Part shown: piece after piece, positions 35,619-45,838 of the stretch
How positions within the stretch are numbered: the first letter of the stretch is position 1
Layout: every line of letters starts with the position of its first letter
DNA from: Hoylesella oralis ATCC 33269
GTDB lineage: Bacteria; Bacteroidota; Bacteroidia; Bacteroidales; Bacteroidaceae
Length of the DNA stretch: 64,000 bases
Direction of reading: 5' to 3'
NCBI RefSeq assembly: GCF_000185145.2
Contig: NZ_GL833116.1
Location: forward strand, 126,501-190,500
Notes under the pieces: model-generated
Told to the model about the DNA's origin: nothing
Seen by the model: the letters and a program-made list of their open reading frames with translations, nothing else
The model's database searches: none
Program-made: the position numbers and the translations under genes

Positions 35619-37980
35619 ATGACAAAACATTTTCTTACAATCTGTTTTACAGTGTTTGGATACCTAAACACGACGATCTTGTGTGCCCAAGAGGCAATTC
35701 CCACACAAACTATACGTGGCTTGGTAATCGATGTGGCATCAGCTGCACCGCTGTCATCGGCAAGTGTAAAGATTATTAACACAGAAAGCCAAACAACCGT
35801 TACTAATACCGAAGGACAGTTTGTGCTACCCGATATTCCTGTGGGACGATATGATTTACAGGTGTCTTTCATGGGCTACGAAACAGAAATCGTGAAAGAC
35901 ATAATACTCACCTCTGCTAAAGAAGTAAATTTGGAGGTACATCTGAAGGAACGTCTGAGTTCCCTTGGAGAAGTGGTGGTGCGGGCACGGATAGATAAAA
36001 GCCGACCATTAAACAAGATGACACTGACGGGTGCACGTATGCTCAGTGCCGAAGAGGCTAGCCGCTTTGCTGGTGGTATGGACGATCCCGCCCGTCTTGT
36101 CAGTGCTTTCGCAGAAGTAGCTTCGGGTATATCGAATCATGGCATCTCTATTCATGGCAATTCACCGGGCTTTTTGCAATGGTGATTGGAAGATGTAGAG
36201 ATACCTAACCCCAATCACTTTGCCGACATGGGGTCGTTCGGAGGAGGTATTCTTACCTCTCTAAGTTGCAATGTCTTAGGAAATTCTGACTTTTATACAT
36301 CAGCTTTTCCTGCTGAATATAATAATGCAATTTCGGGCATCTTCGACATGCGACTGCGCCATGGAAACAATCAACGGTTTCAACATACGTTTCAGCTGGG
36401 TGTTCTCGGTATTGATGCCGCTTCAGAAGGACCGATAGGCAAACGCGGAAAAGCATCTTATATCTTCAACTATCGCTATTCTACACTGGGTCTGCTAAAT
36501 AAGCTGAACAGAAATAAAGATATGGCACAATCACTGGATTATCAAGACCTGAATTTCAAACTCAACTTTCCGACCGCTCATGCAGGCACGTTTTCTTTCT
36601 GGACTACCGCACTTATCGATAAGGTAAAACCCGAAATGCGGAAACCGTCAGAGTGGGAATATACCGACGATGCAAAAGATTCACAGGCCAAACAAACATC
36701 GGCTGCGGCCGGACTGTCACACCGTTACTTGTGGAATAACGGCGGAATGCTGAAAACAACGCTTGCCCTTACTTTCTCGCAAACCGATGCTTGGGAAAAC
36801 GTATACGATGTTTCGATGAATGCAAAACCAAATGTTGACTTCATGGTACGTTACACCAATATGGTGCTCAACTCGTTTTTCAATAAGAAATACAGCTCAC
36901 GACATACCAACAAAACAGGTATCACCGTCACCAATATGCACTATGACATGCGTTTTGATATGGCACCATATTATCAACAACCACTTCAACGCCTTTCAGG
37001 AGGTAAAGGTAATACGGTATTGGGGGCAGTTTACAATAGCTCGCTATTCAATCTCAGTAATAAGCTGTCTGCCACAGTAGGTATTAACGGTTAACTACTT
37101 ACCCTCAACAACCACTGGACAATAGAGCCGCGCATCGCTTTGAAATGGCAAATAACGGATAATAGCTCACTGGGATTTGCTTACGGCCTGTATAGCCGAA
37201 TGGAAAAGCTGGATGTATACTTTGTGAAAAATGCAACGACAGGACAGACTGCAGTTAATAAAGGCCTTGATTTTACCCGCTCGCAAAGCGTACTTTATCT
37301 TATCATTATCGGCTTTCCGACAATATCGCCATAAAAATTGAGCCCTATTATCAATACCTTACCAACATTCCTGTTATAGCCGATAGTTCCTACTCACTCA
37401 TCAATCGACGTTCTTACCACATCGAAGACCAATTGGTGAGTAAGGGAAAAGAGTATAATTATGGCGTAGATGTAACACTGGAGAAGTATATGTCACACGG
37501 ACTTTACTATATGGTAACGGCATCTGTATTCGACTCTAAGTATAAAGGCGGTGATGGCAAATGGTATAATACACGTTTTAACCGGCACTATATTCTAAAC
37601 GGACTTATCGGTAAAGAGTGGATGATGGGGCGTAGTAAACGCAATGTACTCTAGGCATAAATATCAGAACCAGCGTACAAGGGGGCGACCGTTACTCGCC
37701 TGTCAATATACCTGTAACGTTGGCACATCCCGATAAAGAAACCATTTACGACGAAAGAAGGGCTTTTGAAAACGAATTTTCACCCATATTCTTGTTACAT
37801 TATAGCATCAGCTATCGCATCAATTGCAAAAATACCTCGCACGAATTTGCCCTCAAAGGATTGAATGCTACAAACTATAGAGAGTATTCAGGGCATGCCT
37901 ATAACTTACACACAGGTGCTATTGAGCCAAGAAGGCTGAAAACAACGGTGTTAAATCTACTTTACAGAATAGACTTCTAA
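35619..37980 (+). pseudogene. TonB-dependent receptor, inactivated
   Basis: A signal peptide (MTKHFLTICFTVFG..), a carboxypeptidase-like regulatory domain (..TIRGLVIDVASAAPLSSAS.. to ..GYETEIVKD..) and a long beta-barrel of the TonB-dependent receptor type follow each other over about 2.36 kb. The reading is broken by a TGA at 36183-36185, a TAA at 37092-37094, a frame change near 37310 and another near 37650. The end, ..LLYRIDF, is the aromatic C-terminus of an outer-membrane barrel. Several independent lesions show real decay. It is unrelated to the 922-residue outer-membrane protein of cluster 2. The original substrate is unknown. Confidence 0.85.
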
Positions 37981-38042
37981 AACGAGTGCCAAACTTTAAG
38001 GGGATGAATTCTAAATCCCCTCCAAACAATATCTATAAAATA

Positions 38043-38080
38043 TTACCCAGGTTTACGAATATTAACGTATCCTTGGGTAA
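38043..38080. terminator. Hairpin after the dead TonB-dependent receptor
   Basis: TTACCCAGG near 38043 and CCTTGGGTAA near 38071 can pair in an imperfect 9-10-bp stem about 65 bases after the receptor stop. The T-run after it is weak, so termination is only likely. Confidence 0.4.
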
Positions 38081-38144
38081 GTTCTTATATAGACATAACT
38101 ACTCTTCAGAAGTGCATAGCTACTTCCTAAACCTAAGGATTTTG

Positions 38145-38273
38145 GGCTTAATGGTCAAACGTACTCCTGGAAATAGGGCAAAAAAGCACTCTGTTCCCCT
38201 GAAATCTTATTTTATTAACATTTTGCATAAACCGTTATATTACAATAGATTGATGCGATTTGACCATTAAGCC
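38145..38273. repeat. MITE-like element with 15-bp terminal inverted repeats
   Basis: GGCTTAATGGTCAAA (38145-38159) and TTTGACCATTAAGCC (38259-38273) are perfect inverted repeats that bound 129 bases without coding content. The size and ends resemble a miniature inverted-repeat element moved by a transposase located elsewhere. I see no clear target duplication and no second copy in this window. Confidence 0.5.
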
Positions 38274-38561
38274 TACAATCTCTTATTATGCCATACCATG
38301 ACTTTAAGACTTTCAGTCTGCCGGCTTATTCCACCACTGCCCTATCCGCCAGTGTGTTAATAAATAATAATTATATGATATAATGCAATCTACTTTCAAT
38401 AAAAATTTTTTTTTTGCATAAACTATCAATCTAAATTTTGTAAAGCTATGGTACCAAAGAAAAAATATCAAGAGAGGAAGATTTTTATGTATGCACACTT
38501 TCCGCATAACTGGTATGCTTCAGATTTTATAGCATCACGTTTTAAAAGTTAAATATCCATT

Positions 38562-39254
38562 TTGCATCATGAGAACAAACAAAAAATAGATATTAACACT
38601 GACATTAGTTATTTGATACTCTACAGTAGTTTCCTAAATAATTTAGGATTACTAAACGGGAAGACGGGAATTTGTATTTTCTTTTACCATTATGCTACTT
38701 TTACAGGCTGTAAAAGATATCATAGATTTGCTGATGAGCTAATAAATGAATTATATTCAGAAATTTCCAACAATTCCCTCATAGATTTTGCGAATGGTTT
38801 ATGTGGAATTGCATGGGGAATTTCATATCTCACAATTCATAACTTTGTAGAAGTAGATAATGGCGTCTTAGATGAACTTGATGAGAAAATTATGGAAATT
38901 GACACAGAAAGAATCAAAGATTATTCTCTTGAACGAGGATTAGCAGGCTTTGGATATTATGCAATGAGTAGATATTGCAGTCAATCCTCTAAGACTAAAA
39001 TAACTAAGGATTATATAGAAAAGTTGCTGTCTGCTCTATTAAAGAATCAAGATAATGACTGTATAGATATCTATAATAATTACAAAAATGGTAAGTATGA
39101 AGATGTTACACAAATTGAAAAAGATTTACTCCATTTTCTTACTCCCGTGAAGCAAATTAGGCATATTATTCCATCCAGCCCATTGTCACTAAATGGCGTT
39201 GCAGGATATAATTTGAGACAAATTCTTAAAAAGAGAGAAAATGGATACATTTAA
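38562..39254 (+). CDS. LanC-like protein
   Basis: About 230 residues with GLLNGKTGICIFFYHYA, NGLCGIAWGISYL, ERGLAGFGYYA and SLNGVAGYNLRQI. These are the repeated Gly-rich helix turns of the LanC-like alpha/alpha toroid. Bacteroidetes carry such proteins next to double-glycine precursor peptides and glycosyltransferases; whether they form thioether rings is unknown. The zinc ligands of true LanC (Cys, Cys-His) are not evident. No ATG fits; TTG at 38562 is the first possible start after an in-frame stop at 38550. The end overlaps the following GT4 frame by 14 bases, which suggests one operon. May be shortened. Confidence 0.6.
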   Translation: MHHENKQKIDINTDISYLILYSSFLNNLGLLNGKTGICIFFYHYATFTGCKRYHRFADELINELYSEISNNSLIDFANGLCGIAWGISYLTIHNFVEVDNGVLDELDEKIMEIDTERIKDYSLERGLAGFGYYAMSRYCSQSSKTKITKDYIEKLLSALLKNQDNDCIDIYNNYKNGKYEDVTQIEKDLLHFLTPVKQIRHIIPSSPLSLNGVAGYNLRQILKKRENGYI

Positions 39255-40478
39255 AGTGTATATATTTAGCCAAGAATCTAGAGCAGCAGTATATGGAGTG
39301 GGAACATATCTGGCGCTTCTATGCAAAATCCTAAAAAAAAGCAAAATAGAATTCGCTTTAGTAAATCTTTATGGATCAGGTTTTGGTGTCAAGAAAATCC
39401 ACGAGAAAGATTATACTCAAATAAACATACCTTCCATAAGGAATACAAATGATAAAAGGAAGCAATATTTCTCAAGGAATATAGGATATTTACTTAAAGA
39501 ATATATCAAGGATGAAAATGAGGTAAATTGATATTTCATTTGAATTTTATGACAGATCCAATTCTTGTCGATTCATTAAAATACAATTTCCCGAAATCTA
39601 AGGTTGTCTTGGTAGCCCACTATACAAATTGGAGCTTTTGTCTTATGGGAAACGAAAGAGAATTGCTACAAATTTATAATAAACCGACCAGACAGCGTAC
39701 TATGGAAGAAAGAAACCTAATAAAAGATCTAACATCTGATGTTAAAATGATCAAGAAAGCAGATCAATTTGTGTGTGTGGCAAAACAAACATTAGATACC
39801 TTAAAAAAATAACCCAAATAGACGATGCGAAAAGTCTTGTCCTATATAATGCATTATCGGATATATATCATAAGACATCGATTTATGAAAAAGAACAATT
39901 AAGAAAAAAATATAAAATAGGCATAGATGAGAATCTAATATTATTTGTTGGACGCTTAGATGAGGTGAAAGGAATCGGTTATCTTATCAAGGCTTTTAAG
40001 TATGTTCTGGCCAGATATCCAAACTCTAGATTAGTTCTAGTGGGCGATGGAAATTTTAACCAATGGCTGTCTTGTTCAGCAAATGATTGGAGTAAGATAA
40101 CTTTCACTGGAAGACTTGAAAAAACAGGTACAAGATTTCTATACGATGGCAGATGTTGGTATCGCCTGTTCTTTACATGAGGAATTCGGGCTTGTGGCCA
40201 TTGAGATGATGATGAACAAGCTACCTATTATTGTCAGTGATGTCGGCGGCCTTGATGAAATTGTAGAGAATGAGTTTTCTGGATTAAAAAGTCATGTGAA
40301 GAACAAAAAAAACAAACGATTCCTTTCTACAAAAGATTTGTCTGAAAAAATCTGTAGATTTTTAGAAGACAAAGAATATGCTGAAATGATAGCACAGAAT
40401 GGTAGAACTACTTTTTTAAATCGTTTTGAAGAGAGATTTTTTTCTGAAAAAATGATAGAACTGTATAAAACAATATAA
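39241..40478 (+). pseudogene. GT4-type glycosyltransferase of the GG-peptide type, three frameshifts
   Basis: Four frames in series make one protein of about 410 residues: MDTFKVYIFSQESRAAVYGV.. (39241-39531), ..HLNFMTDPILVDSL.. (39528-39812), ..LFVGRLDEVKGIGYLI.. (39773-40180) and ..FYTMADVGIACSLHEEFGLVAIE.. (40116-40478). The last has the E-x7-E-like donor site of GT4. It resembles the TIGR04157 glycosyltransferases of GG-Bacteroidales peptide systems. Each break lies in a poly-A run (near 39525, 39805 and 40120). That could mean phase-variable tracts, decay or homopolymer sequencing errors. Confidence 0.65.
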
Positions 40479-40482
40479 GCAT

Positions 40483-41139
40483 ATGAGAATACCAAAAGTT
40501 ATTCACCAAATATGGTCTGACATTGACAGGCCTTTGCCGGAGCATTTCAAAACACTTGGAGAAACTTGGAGGAAGAGTTATCCTGATTGGGAGTATATTC
40601 AATGGAATAATGATATGATGAACACTTTCATTAAAGAATGTTATCCTGAATATTGGAATATTTATAATGAGTTTCCATATAATGTACAGCGTAGGGATGC
40701 CATCAGATATTTAATTTTATATCAAATAGGGGGTATGTACGTGGACTTTGATTATGAAAGTTTAAAGCCGATAGACGAACTCATAGGTGACAAGATCTGT
40801 TGTTTCGCATTGGAGCCAGATTCTCATCGTCTCGTATTTAAAAAAGACGTTGAACAAGTCCTCAACAATGCCCTTATGTTAAGTTCTCCGAGACATCCAT
40901 TTATGAAAAAAATTATAGACAATATTTTTACTGAAGACACATTAAGAGAAAAATGGGAAAGTAAAGATCTATGTGTTTTGAATACAACTGGCCCCTGGAA
41001 ACTAATAGATTTGTATTATGATTTAACAGATGAAGAACAACATGATATTTATCTGATTCCAGCAAAATACGTTACTCCTTTTGATGTTCCTCAAACCTTT
41101 CGAGTAAGAAGAGGAGAAGTAAATGATGAGTTAGAATAA
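40483..41139 (+). CDS. GT32-type glycosyltransferase, first of two tandem copies
   Basis: A 218-residue protein, start MRIPKVIHQIWSD, with IGGMYVDFDYE (DXD at residues 88-90) as in GT32 enzymes such as capsular and mannosyl transferases. It lies 4 bases after the broken GT4 frame. The TAA at 41137-41139 is followed in frame by CLDEAYAVHYF and a second stop. The same ending is present in the decayed copy to the right, so the last 12 residues of the original protein are probably missing through a nonsense mutation. The catalytic core is intact. Acceptor unknown. Confidence 0.75.
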   Translation: MRIPKVIHQIWSDIDRPLPEHFKTLGETWRKSYPDWEYIQWNNDMMNTFIKECYPEYWNIYNEFPYNVQRRDAIRYLILYQIGGMYVDFDYESLKPIDELIGDKICCFALEPDSHRLVFKKDVEQVLNNALMLSSPRHPFMKKIIDNIFTEDTLREKWESKDLCVLNTTGPWKLIDLYYDLTDEEQHDIYLIPAKYVTPFDVPQTFRVRRGEVNDELE

Positions 41140-41204
41140 TGTCTTGATGAAGCTTATGCTGTACACTATTTTTTGTAAACTGGAGATTTGATAATCATTA
41201 AAAT

Positions 41205-41896
41205 ATGGAAACTATACCTAAAATAATTCATCAGATATGGTCTGACATTAACAGGCCTTTGCCAGAGCATTTCAAAACACTGGGGAATACTTGGAAAAAG
41301 ATTATCCTGATTGGGATTATATCCAGTGGGATAATGAGATGATGATAAATTTTATCAAAAAGAATTATCCACAGTATTAGGACATTTATAGACGTTTTCA
41401 TTATAACATACAACGCTGGGATTCAATTAGATATCTTATTTTAGACAAATTAGGAGGCATGTATGTTGATTTTGATTATGAAAGTATAGAGCCGATGACC
41501 GAACTTATAAAAGACAAGGAATGTTGTTTTTCATTGGAACCAGAAATTCATTCTCCAAGACGAGGTGAACTGTTTTTTAATAATGCCATGATGCTGAGTG
41601 TACCTGAACATTTCTTCATGAAGAAAATCATATCTTCTGTTTTTATAGAGAAAACATTAGAATATGATTGGAGAGACAAAAGACCATGGATCATGCATCA
41701 TGAATACTGCTGGTCCGAGCAAGCTGGTTTCTCTATATGAAGAATTGGATAGAGAAGAGCAAAGTAAAATTTATTTAATTCCGGTAAATATGTTTCCCCA
41801 TTTGATCGATACCAACTTAAAAGATTTTTTGATGGAGAGAGAAGTGATGATCTTGAGCATTGCTTAGATGAAGCCTATGCAGTACATTATTTTTAA
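41205..41896 (+). pseudogene. GT32-type glycosyltransferase, second tandem copy, decayed
   Basis: A start METIPKIIHQIW, near-identical in DNA to the first copy for the first 100 bases, then a frame change near 41295, an in-frame TAG near 41378 (..PQY*), a coherent piece with MYVDFDYESIEPM (DXD kept), another frame change near 41705-41730 and the ending LDEAYAVHYF. It arose by tandem duplication of the preceding gene and is dead. Confidence 0.8.
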
Positions 41897-41981
41897 TACA
41901 TGGGGCAGAGCTGTCCGATGAATTATTATGTTTTATCCTAATTTGAAGAAAGTTTTGGCAATATTTATATATCCTGACTTC

Positions 41982-43217
41982 TTATAAGAATTTGTAATTT
42001 AGTGCAGCTCTAATCGCATCATCCATATCATAGTATTTATAGCATCCTAATCTTCCTCCAAAAAAGATGGTTGGATATTGTTCTTTTGCTTTCTCAATAT
42101 ACTTCTTGTACTTAGCGTTATTTTCTCTCGTATCAATAGGATAATATGCTTCTTCGCCAGGTTTCCATACTTTCGGATATTCTTTAGTAATAATTATTTG
42201 TGGGATATTTGAAAGCGGCATAAAATGTTTATGTTCAATGATCCGTGTAAAAGGTACATTGTAATCAGTTTCATTGATAACGGCTAAACCTTGAAAATTT
42301 GGAGTATCTAGTTCTGATGACGCAAAATCTAAACTGCGATATCCCAATGTGCCATCAGAATATCCAAATAATTCATCTATCATTCCTGTATAAACAATTT
42401 TTTTAGATTGCTGAATCCAATAGTTGCGTGTTAAACAAAAATCTGTATTTGTCTTAACTTCGATTCCTTTGAGCAATTTTTTTATGATTTTCGAATAGCC
42501 ATTAGAAGGGATTCCTTGATATCTGTCATTAAAATATCTGTTGTCAAATGTAGATCTTATGGGTAGTCTATTAATTAAATCTGCAGACAGCTCTCTCGCT
42601 GATACTCCCCATTGTTTTTCTGTATAACCTTTTATAAGTATTTCATAAATAGTCCTCCCCACGATGTTGATGGCCATTTCTTCTAAACTATCAGGGTGTT
42701 CATACCATTCCTTTTGATGTTCTTCTACCAATATCTGTTCTAATTCGTAAGGTTTGGTTATGCCATAAATATCATAAAAAGTGTACATACTGAAAGGAAG
42801 GTGGTATAACTTCTCTTTATACCGTGCCATGACAGTATGAAAATAAGGGATAAAATCTGAGAATTGTGAGATGAAATTCCATATTTGCTCATCTTCTGTA
42901 TGAAATATATGGGCACCATATTGGTGTACATTGATACCATCTATCCATTCATCTCTTACATTCCCTCCAACTTTTTTCCTCCGTTCTAAAACTAAGCATC
43001 TTAATCCATTCTGTTTGGCTCGATATACCAATATCGCACCATATAAGCCACTTCCTACAATAATAATATCATATCTATATCGTGAAAATAAATTATTGTG
43101 TTTACAACATATTCTGACAAGTCTTCTCGTTAATATAAAGAACTTATTAATCTCTTTATCATTAGTGTATTGTATTGTTAAAGACTTGCTAAAGATACAT
43201 AAAACTTTTGTATACAT
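41982..43217 (-). CDS. glf: UDP-galactopyranose mutase
   Basis: The protein has a Rossmann FAD site IIIVGSGLYGA (from residue 51), ..ERRKKVGGNV.. , GAHIFHT, ..KGYTEKQWG.. , ..RYQGIPSNGYSKI.. and ..GRLGCYKYYDMD.. , all typical of UDP-galactopyranose mutase, which interconverts UDP-galactopyranose and UDP-galactofuranose. Normal proteins start close to the FAD motif, so the first 48 residues here are an extension without homology and without a usable ATG near the motif. Either a non-AUG start is used or the start is damaged. It is convergent with the GT32 pair and divergent from operon 2. It could supply galactofuranose to the neighbouring transferases. Confidence 0.88.
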   Translation of the reverse strand: MYTKVLCIFSKSLTIQYTNDKEINKFFILTRRLVRICCKHNNLFSRYRYDIIIVGSGLYGAILVYRAKQNGLRCLVLERRKKVGGNVRDEWIDGINVHQYGAHIFHTEDEQIWNFISQFSDFIPYFHTVMARYKEKLYHLPFSMYTFYDIYGITKPYELEQILVEEHQKEWYEHPDSLEEMAINIVGRTIYEILIKGYTEKQWGVSARELSADLINRLPIRSTFDNRYFNDRYQGIPSNGYSKIIKKLLKGIEVKTNTDFCLTRNYWIQQSKKIVYTGMIDELFGYSDGTLGYRSLDFASSELDTPNFQGLAVINETDYNVPFTRIIEHKHFMPLSNIPQIIITKEYPKVWKPGEEAYYPIDTRENNAKYKKYIEKAKEQYPTIFFGGRLGCYKYYDMDDAIRAALNYKFL

Positions 43218-43267
43218 GTCTTTTTATTACGCTATTTTTAGGGAATTTATAAAAGATACTCTAAAAA

Positions 43268-43299
43268 GTTGCTGATATAAAAATAAATATCTATATTTG
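43268..43299 (+). promoter_or_regulatory. Predicted promoter of operon 2
   Basis: GTTG (43268-43271), 20 bases, then TATATTTG (43292-43299), an exact TAnnTTTG box with standard spacing, 27 bases before the ATG at 43326. It mirrors the predicted promoter of operon 1 in position and form. Confidence 0.6.
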
Positions 43300-43325
43300 T
43301 AATTAGCAATCTTAAACTCCTTCAC

Positions 43326-44072
43326 ATGAAAGTAGCGGTATTATTTTTGGCACATTTTATCGAAGACTCAGTAATTCTTAAATATGAGAAATTACGGAGA
43401 GAACTAACTAAAGAATATGACTTGTATTGGGTGCTCCACACTGATAGCGGAATTGATTATCAGTCCTTATTAGATCGGAATATAAATGTATTTACATTTA
43501 ATTTAAATCAACTAAATAAACTTAATTATTCTCCGATCTCTGAGCGACTTTATGGAAGTGAACATTTTATAATGGAGTATTTCTTTCATCAACATCCTGA
43601 ATATGAATACTATTGGGAAATAGAATACGATGTGATTTTTACAGGAAATTGGAATGTCTTATTTAGTGCTTTTAAAAACAGCGATGCAGATCTGCTTAGT
43701 TCCCACATAGAGATATATGAAGATGGAGTTAATTCACGATGGGATTGGTGGAATGTAATTTCTTTTTCTGAGGAAGATAAAGTAGAGAAAGAAAAACTCG
43801 TCAAATCATTTAATCCTATATATAGAATTTCAGCCCGAGCCCTTCGCTTTCTTGATGAATATCTGCAAAAAGATAATAATGGCGGCTTTTACGAATTAAT
43901 TATGGCAACCCCTTTGTATCATCATGGATTTAAGTTAATTGATTTCGGTGGTACAGGGAAGTTTGTACAAGAAGGATTTAGAAACCGATTCTATGTTCAA
44001 GGCAGGGGGTGTTCACAATGGAACAATGAGATGGGGGCCAGACTTTTTTTGAAGAAGAAATCAGAGCTTTAG
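43326..44072 (+). CDS. Putative glycosyltransferase, first gene of operon 2
   Basis: A 248-residue protein that starts MKVAVLFLAHFIED and holds ..YYWEIEYDVIFTGNW.. (an acidic D-V motif in place of a classic DXD), ..SRWDWWNVISF.. and ..YHHGFKLIDFGGTG.. . The fold looks like a nucleotide-sugar transferase related to DUF3405-type proteins, but I cannot name the family firmly. Near the end the zero frame reads MGARLFLKKKSEL*, while another frame gives FFEEEIRALGTKNKLFHP, a more natural C-terminus that ends at 44124. A frame change in the G5 or T7 run near 44034-44050 is possible. Confidence 0.5.
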   Translation: MKVAVLFLAHFIEDSVILKYEKLRRELTKEYDLYWVLHTDSGIDYQSLLDRNINVFTFNLNQLNKLNYSPISERLYGSEHFIMEYFFHQHPEYEYYWEIEYDVIFTGNWNVLFSAFKNSDADLLSSHIEIYEDGVNSRWDWWNVISFSEEDKVEKEKLVKSFNPIYRISARALRFLDEYLQKDNNGGFYELIMATPLYHHGFKLIDFGGTGKFVQEGFRNRFYVQGRGCSQWNNEMGARLFLKKKSEL

Positions 44073-44188
44073 GAACAAAAAATAAATTGTTTCACCCTCT
44101 TAAAAAAGAATTTTATCCTGTCTAATCATAGCATTCTTCAAGCAAAATACCATTAAATGCTTTTTATAAGCTTAATTCTTAGACATTT

Positions 44189-45820
44189 ATGAAAATTATA
44201 AAAGATATAGACCGATTGATACATCCTAAAACGAATGTAGAGGAGATGGTCTGTTTGGTTATGAGACATCTTGGATTAAACGTTTCTGAGATAGAAGTCA
44301 TGGCCAAACTCAAAAAGCATTCAGATTCATCGAGCTTTCTTGCTGTATATGATATTCTGGCTGAATATGGGGTTTCTTCTACTGCCATGAAATGCAATGA
44401 TTTTAACAAACTTCAAGTATTGAAACGTAGTTTTATAGCACAAATCAAATCAGCCAGTTCTGAACAGGAAATATTTGCTTTTGTTTATAAAATAGAAGAT
44501 AACAAAGTAGATTGGTATAATTCTCAGAAGCAAAGAAGAGAACAGATTTCTTTGGACGATTTTTCTAAATTATTCACAGGTTATATTCTTGTATTTGAAC
44601 CAAGTGATTATGTAGAAGAAATAAACTTTAAACGATCCCGTACTACAGAAATAATGCAACATACAATTGAAGGAATTCTAATTTTCTTTTTGCCCCTTTA
44701 TCTAATGGCCACTATTATAGTACATTTGATAATAGCCCAGACAATTTGGGAAGAATACATTTATGCTGTATTGTTGCTTATAGGATGTTTAATCGGAGGA
44801 TTATTATTAGCGCATGAATACAATGCATATAACCCTATCATATCTCATTTTTGCGGGCAAAGTGCAAAGCTAAATTGCTCTGCCGTATTGTTTTCAAGAG
44901 GAGCTAAACTATGGGGGATTCCATGGAGTGTAACTGGTTCTGCTTACTTTTTGGGAATGCTAATGTCTTTGTTAATTTCCGATTTCAGTACATCAGTCTT
45001 CACAACAATCGCATTCTTTCACTTATTGGTATTTCCCTATGTAGTATATTCCATTTATTATCAAAAGACAAAAGTAAATCAGTGGTGTCCTTTGTGTTTA
45101 GCCACGCAAGCAATTATAGTACTGCTTTTTCTTACAGCTCTTATAGGTGGTGCGTATTCACGAATAGGAACGATAACATTACAATCTTTATTATTTATTG
45201 TTGGTTGTCTTTTTCTGTCTTCTGCTATGGTGTATTTTCTTTGGCTCTTTTCTCAAAAGAAGAGGTCAAGTAATTATTATGAAAAAGCTTTTATAAGTTT
45301 TAAGTATACCCCTTCTGTCTTTCACTCCTTATTGGAACAACAACAGAAAATAAACATATCCGTTGACGGTTATGGGATTACTCTAGGCAACAAAGAAGGT
45401 AAAATACATATTATTAAAGTATGCAATCCTTACTGCTCACATTGCGCAGATGCACAAGTTGTATTACAGCGGCTTATGAGTGAAAATAGTGATATCAAAT
45501 TGCAAATCATCTTTATCTTCAATCCCGAAAGTGAGGAGTATAAACTAACTCCTATTGATAGATTTTTAAGTTTATATCATGAGGGATTTGATATGGAACC
45601 AATTCTTACAGAATGGTATACTGACAAAAAGAAAAATATCGAAGATTTTATCCTGAAGCATCCTGTGAAAGTTCAATCTACTCAGTGGAACAACGACAAT
45701 GCCAAGGCTATGTTTCATTTTTGTGAGGAAATGAAGATTACAGGAACTCCAACAATTTTTATCAATGGTTTTAGATTACCTGATACATATAGTGTGAAGG
45801 ATCTAAAATATTTTTATTAA
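44189..45820 (+). CDS. Fusion of C39-like domain, VKOR membrane domain and thioredoxin domain (cluster 2)
   Basis: A 543-residue paralogue of the 18141-19769 gene with the same three parts: an N-terminal C39-like domain (1-137) without the active Cys, a VKOR-type membrane domain (about 155-350) with Cys222, Cys230 and CPLC at 300-303, and a C-terminal thioredoxin domain with CSHC at 416-419 and TGTPTIF cis-Pro loop. It should form disulfides in proteins arriving in the periplasm. Only 18 bases separate it from the precursor with six Cys, so the two genes are most likely co-translated from one mRNA. Intact. Confidence 0.85.
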   Translation: MKIIKDIDRLIHPKTNVEEMVCLVMRHLGLNVSEIEVMAKLKKHSDSSSFLAVYDILAEYGVSSTAMKCNDFNKLQVLKRSFIAQIKSASSEQEIFAFVYKIEDNKVDWYNSQKQRREQISLDDFSKLFTGYILVFEPSDYVEEINFKRSRTTEIMQHTIEGILIFFLPLYLMATIIVHLIIAQTIWEEYIYAVLLLIGCLIGGLLLAHEYNAYNPIISHFCGQSAKLNCSAVLFSRGAKLWGIPWSVTGSAYFLGMLMSLLISDFSTSVFTTIAFFHLLVFPYVVYSIYYQKTKVNQWCPLCLATQAIIVLLFLTALIGGAYSRIGTITLQSLLFIVGCLFLSSAMVYFLWLFSQKKRSSNYYEKAFISFKYTPSVFHSLLEQQQKINISVDGYGITLGNKEGKIHIIKVCNPYCSHCADAQVVLQRLMSENSDIKLQIIFIFNPESEEYKLTPIDRFLSLYHEGFDMEPILTEWYTDKKKNIEDFILKHPVKVQSTQWNNDNAKAMFHFCEEMKITGTPTIFINGFRLPDTYSVKDLKYFY

Positions 45821-45838
45821 TCTTTTAAATTAACAATT

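Noticed and set aside
38449..38553. 34-codon frame MVPKKKYQERK.. before the LanC-like gene, as a third precursor
   Set aside because: No double-glycine leader, no Cys pattern and no likeness to the two precursors.
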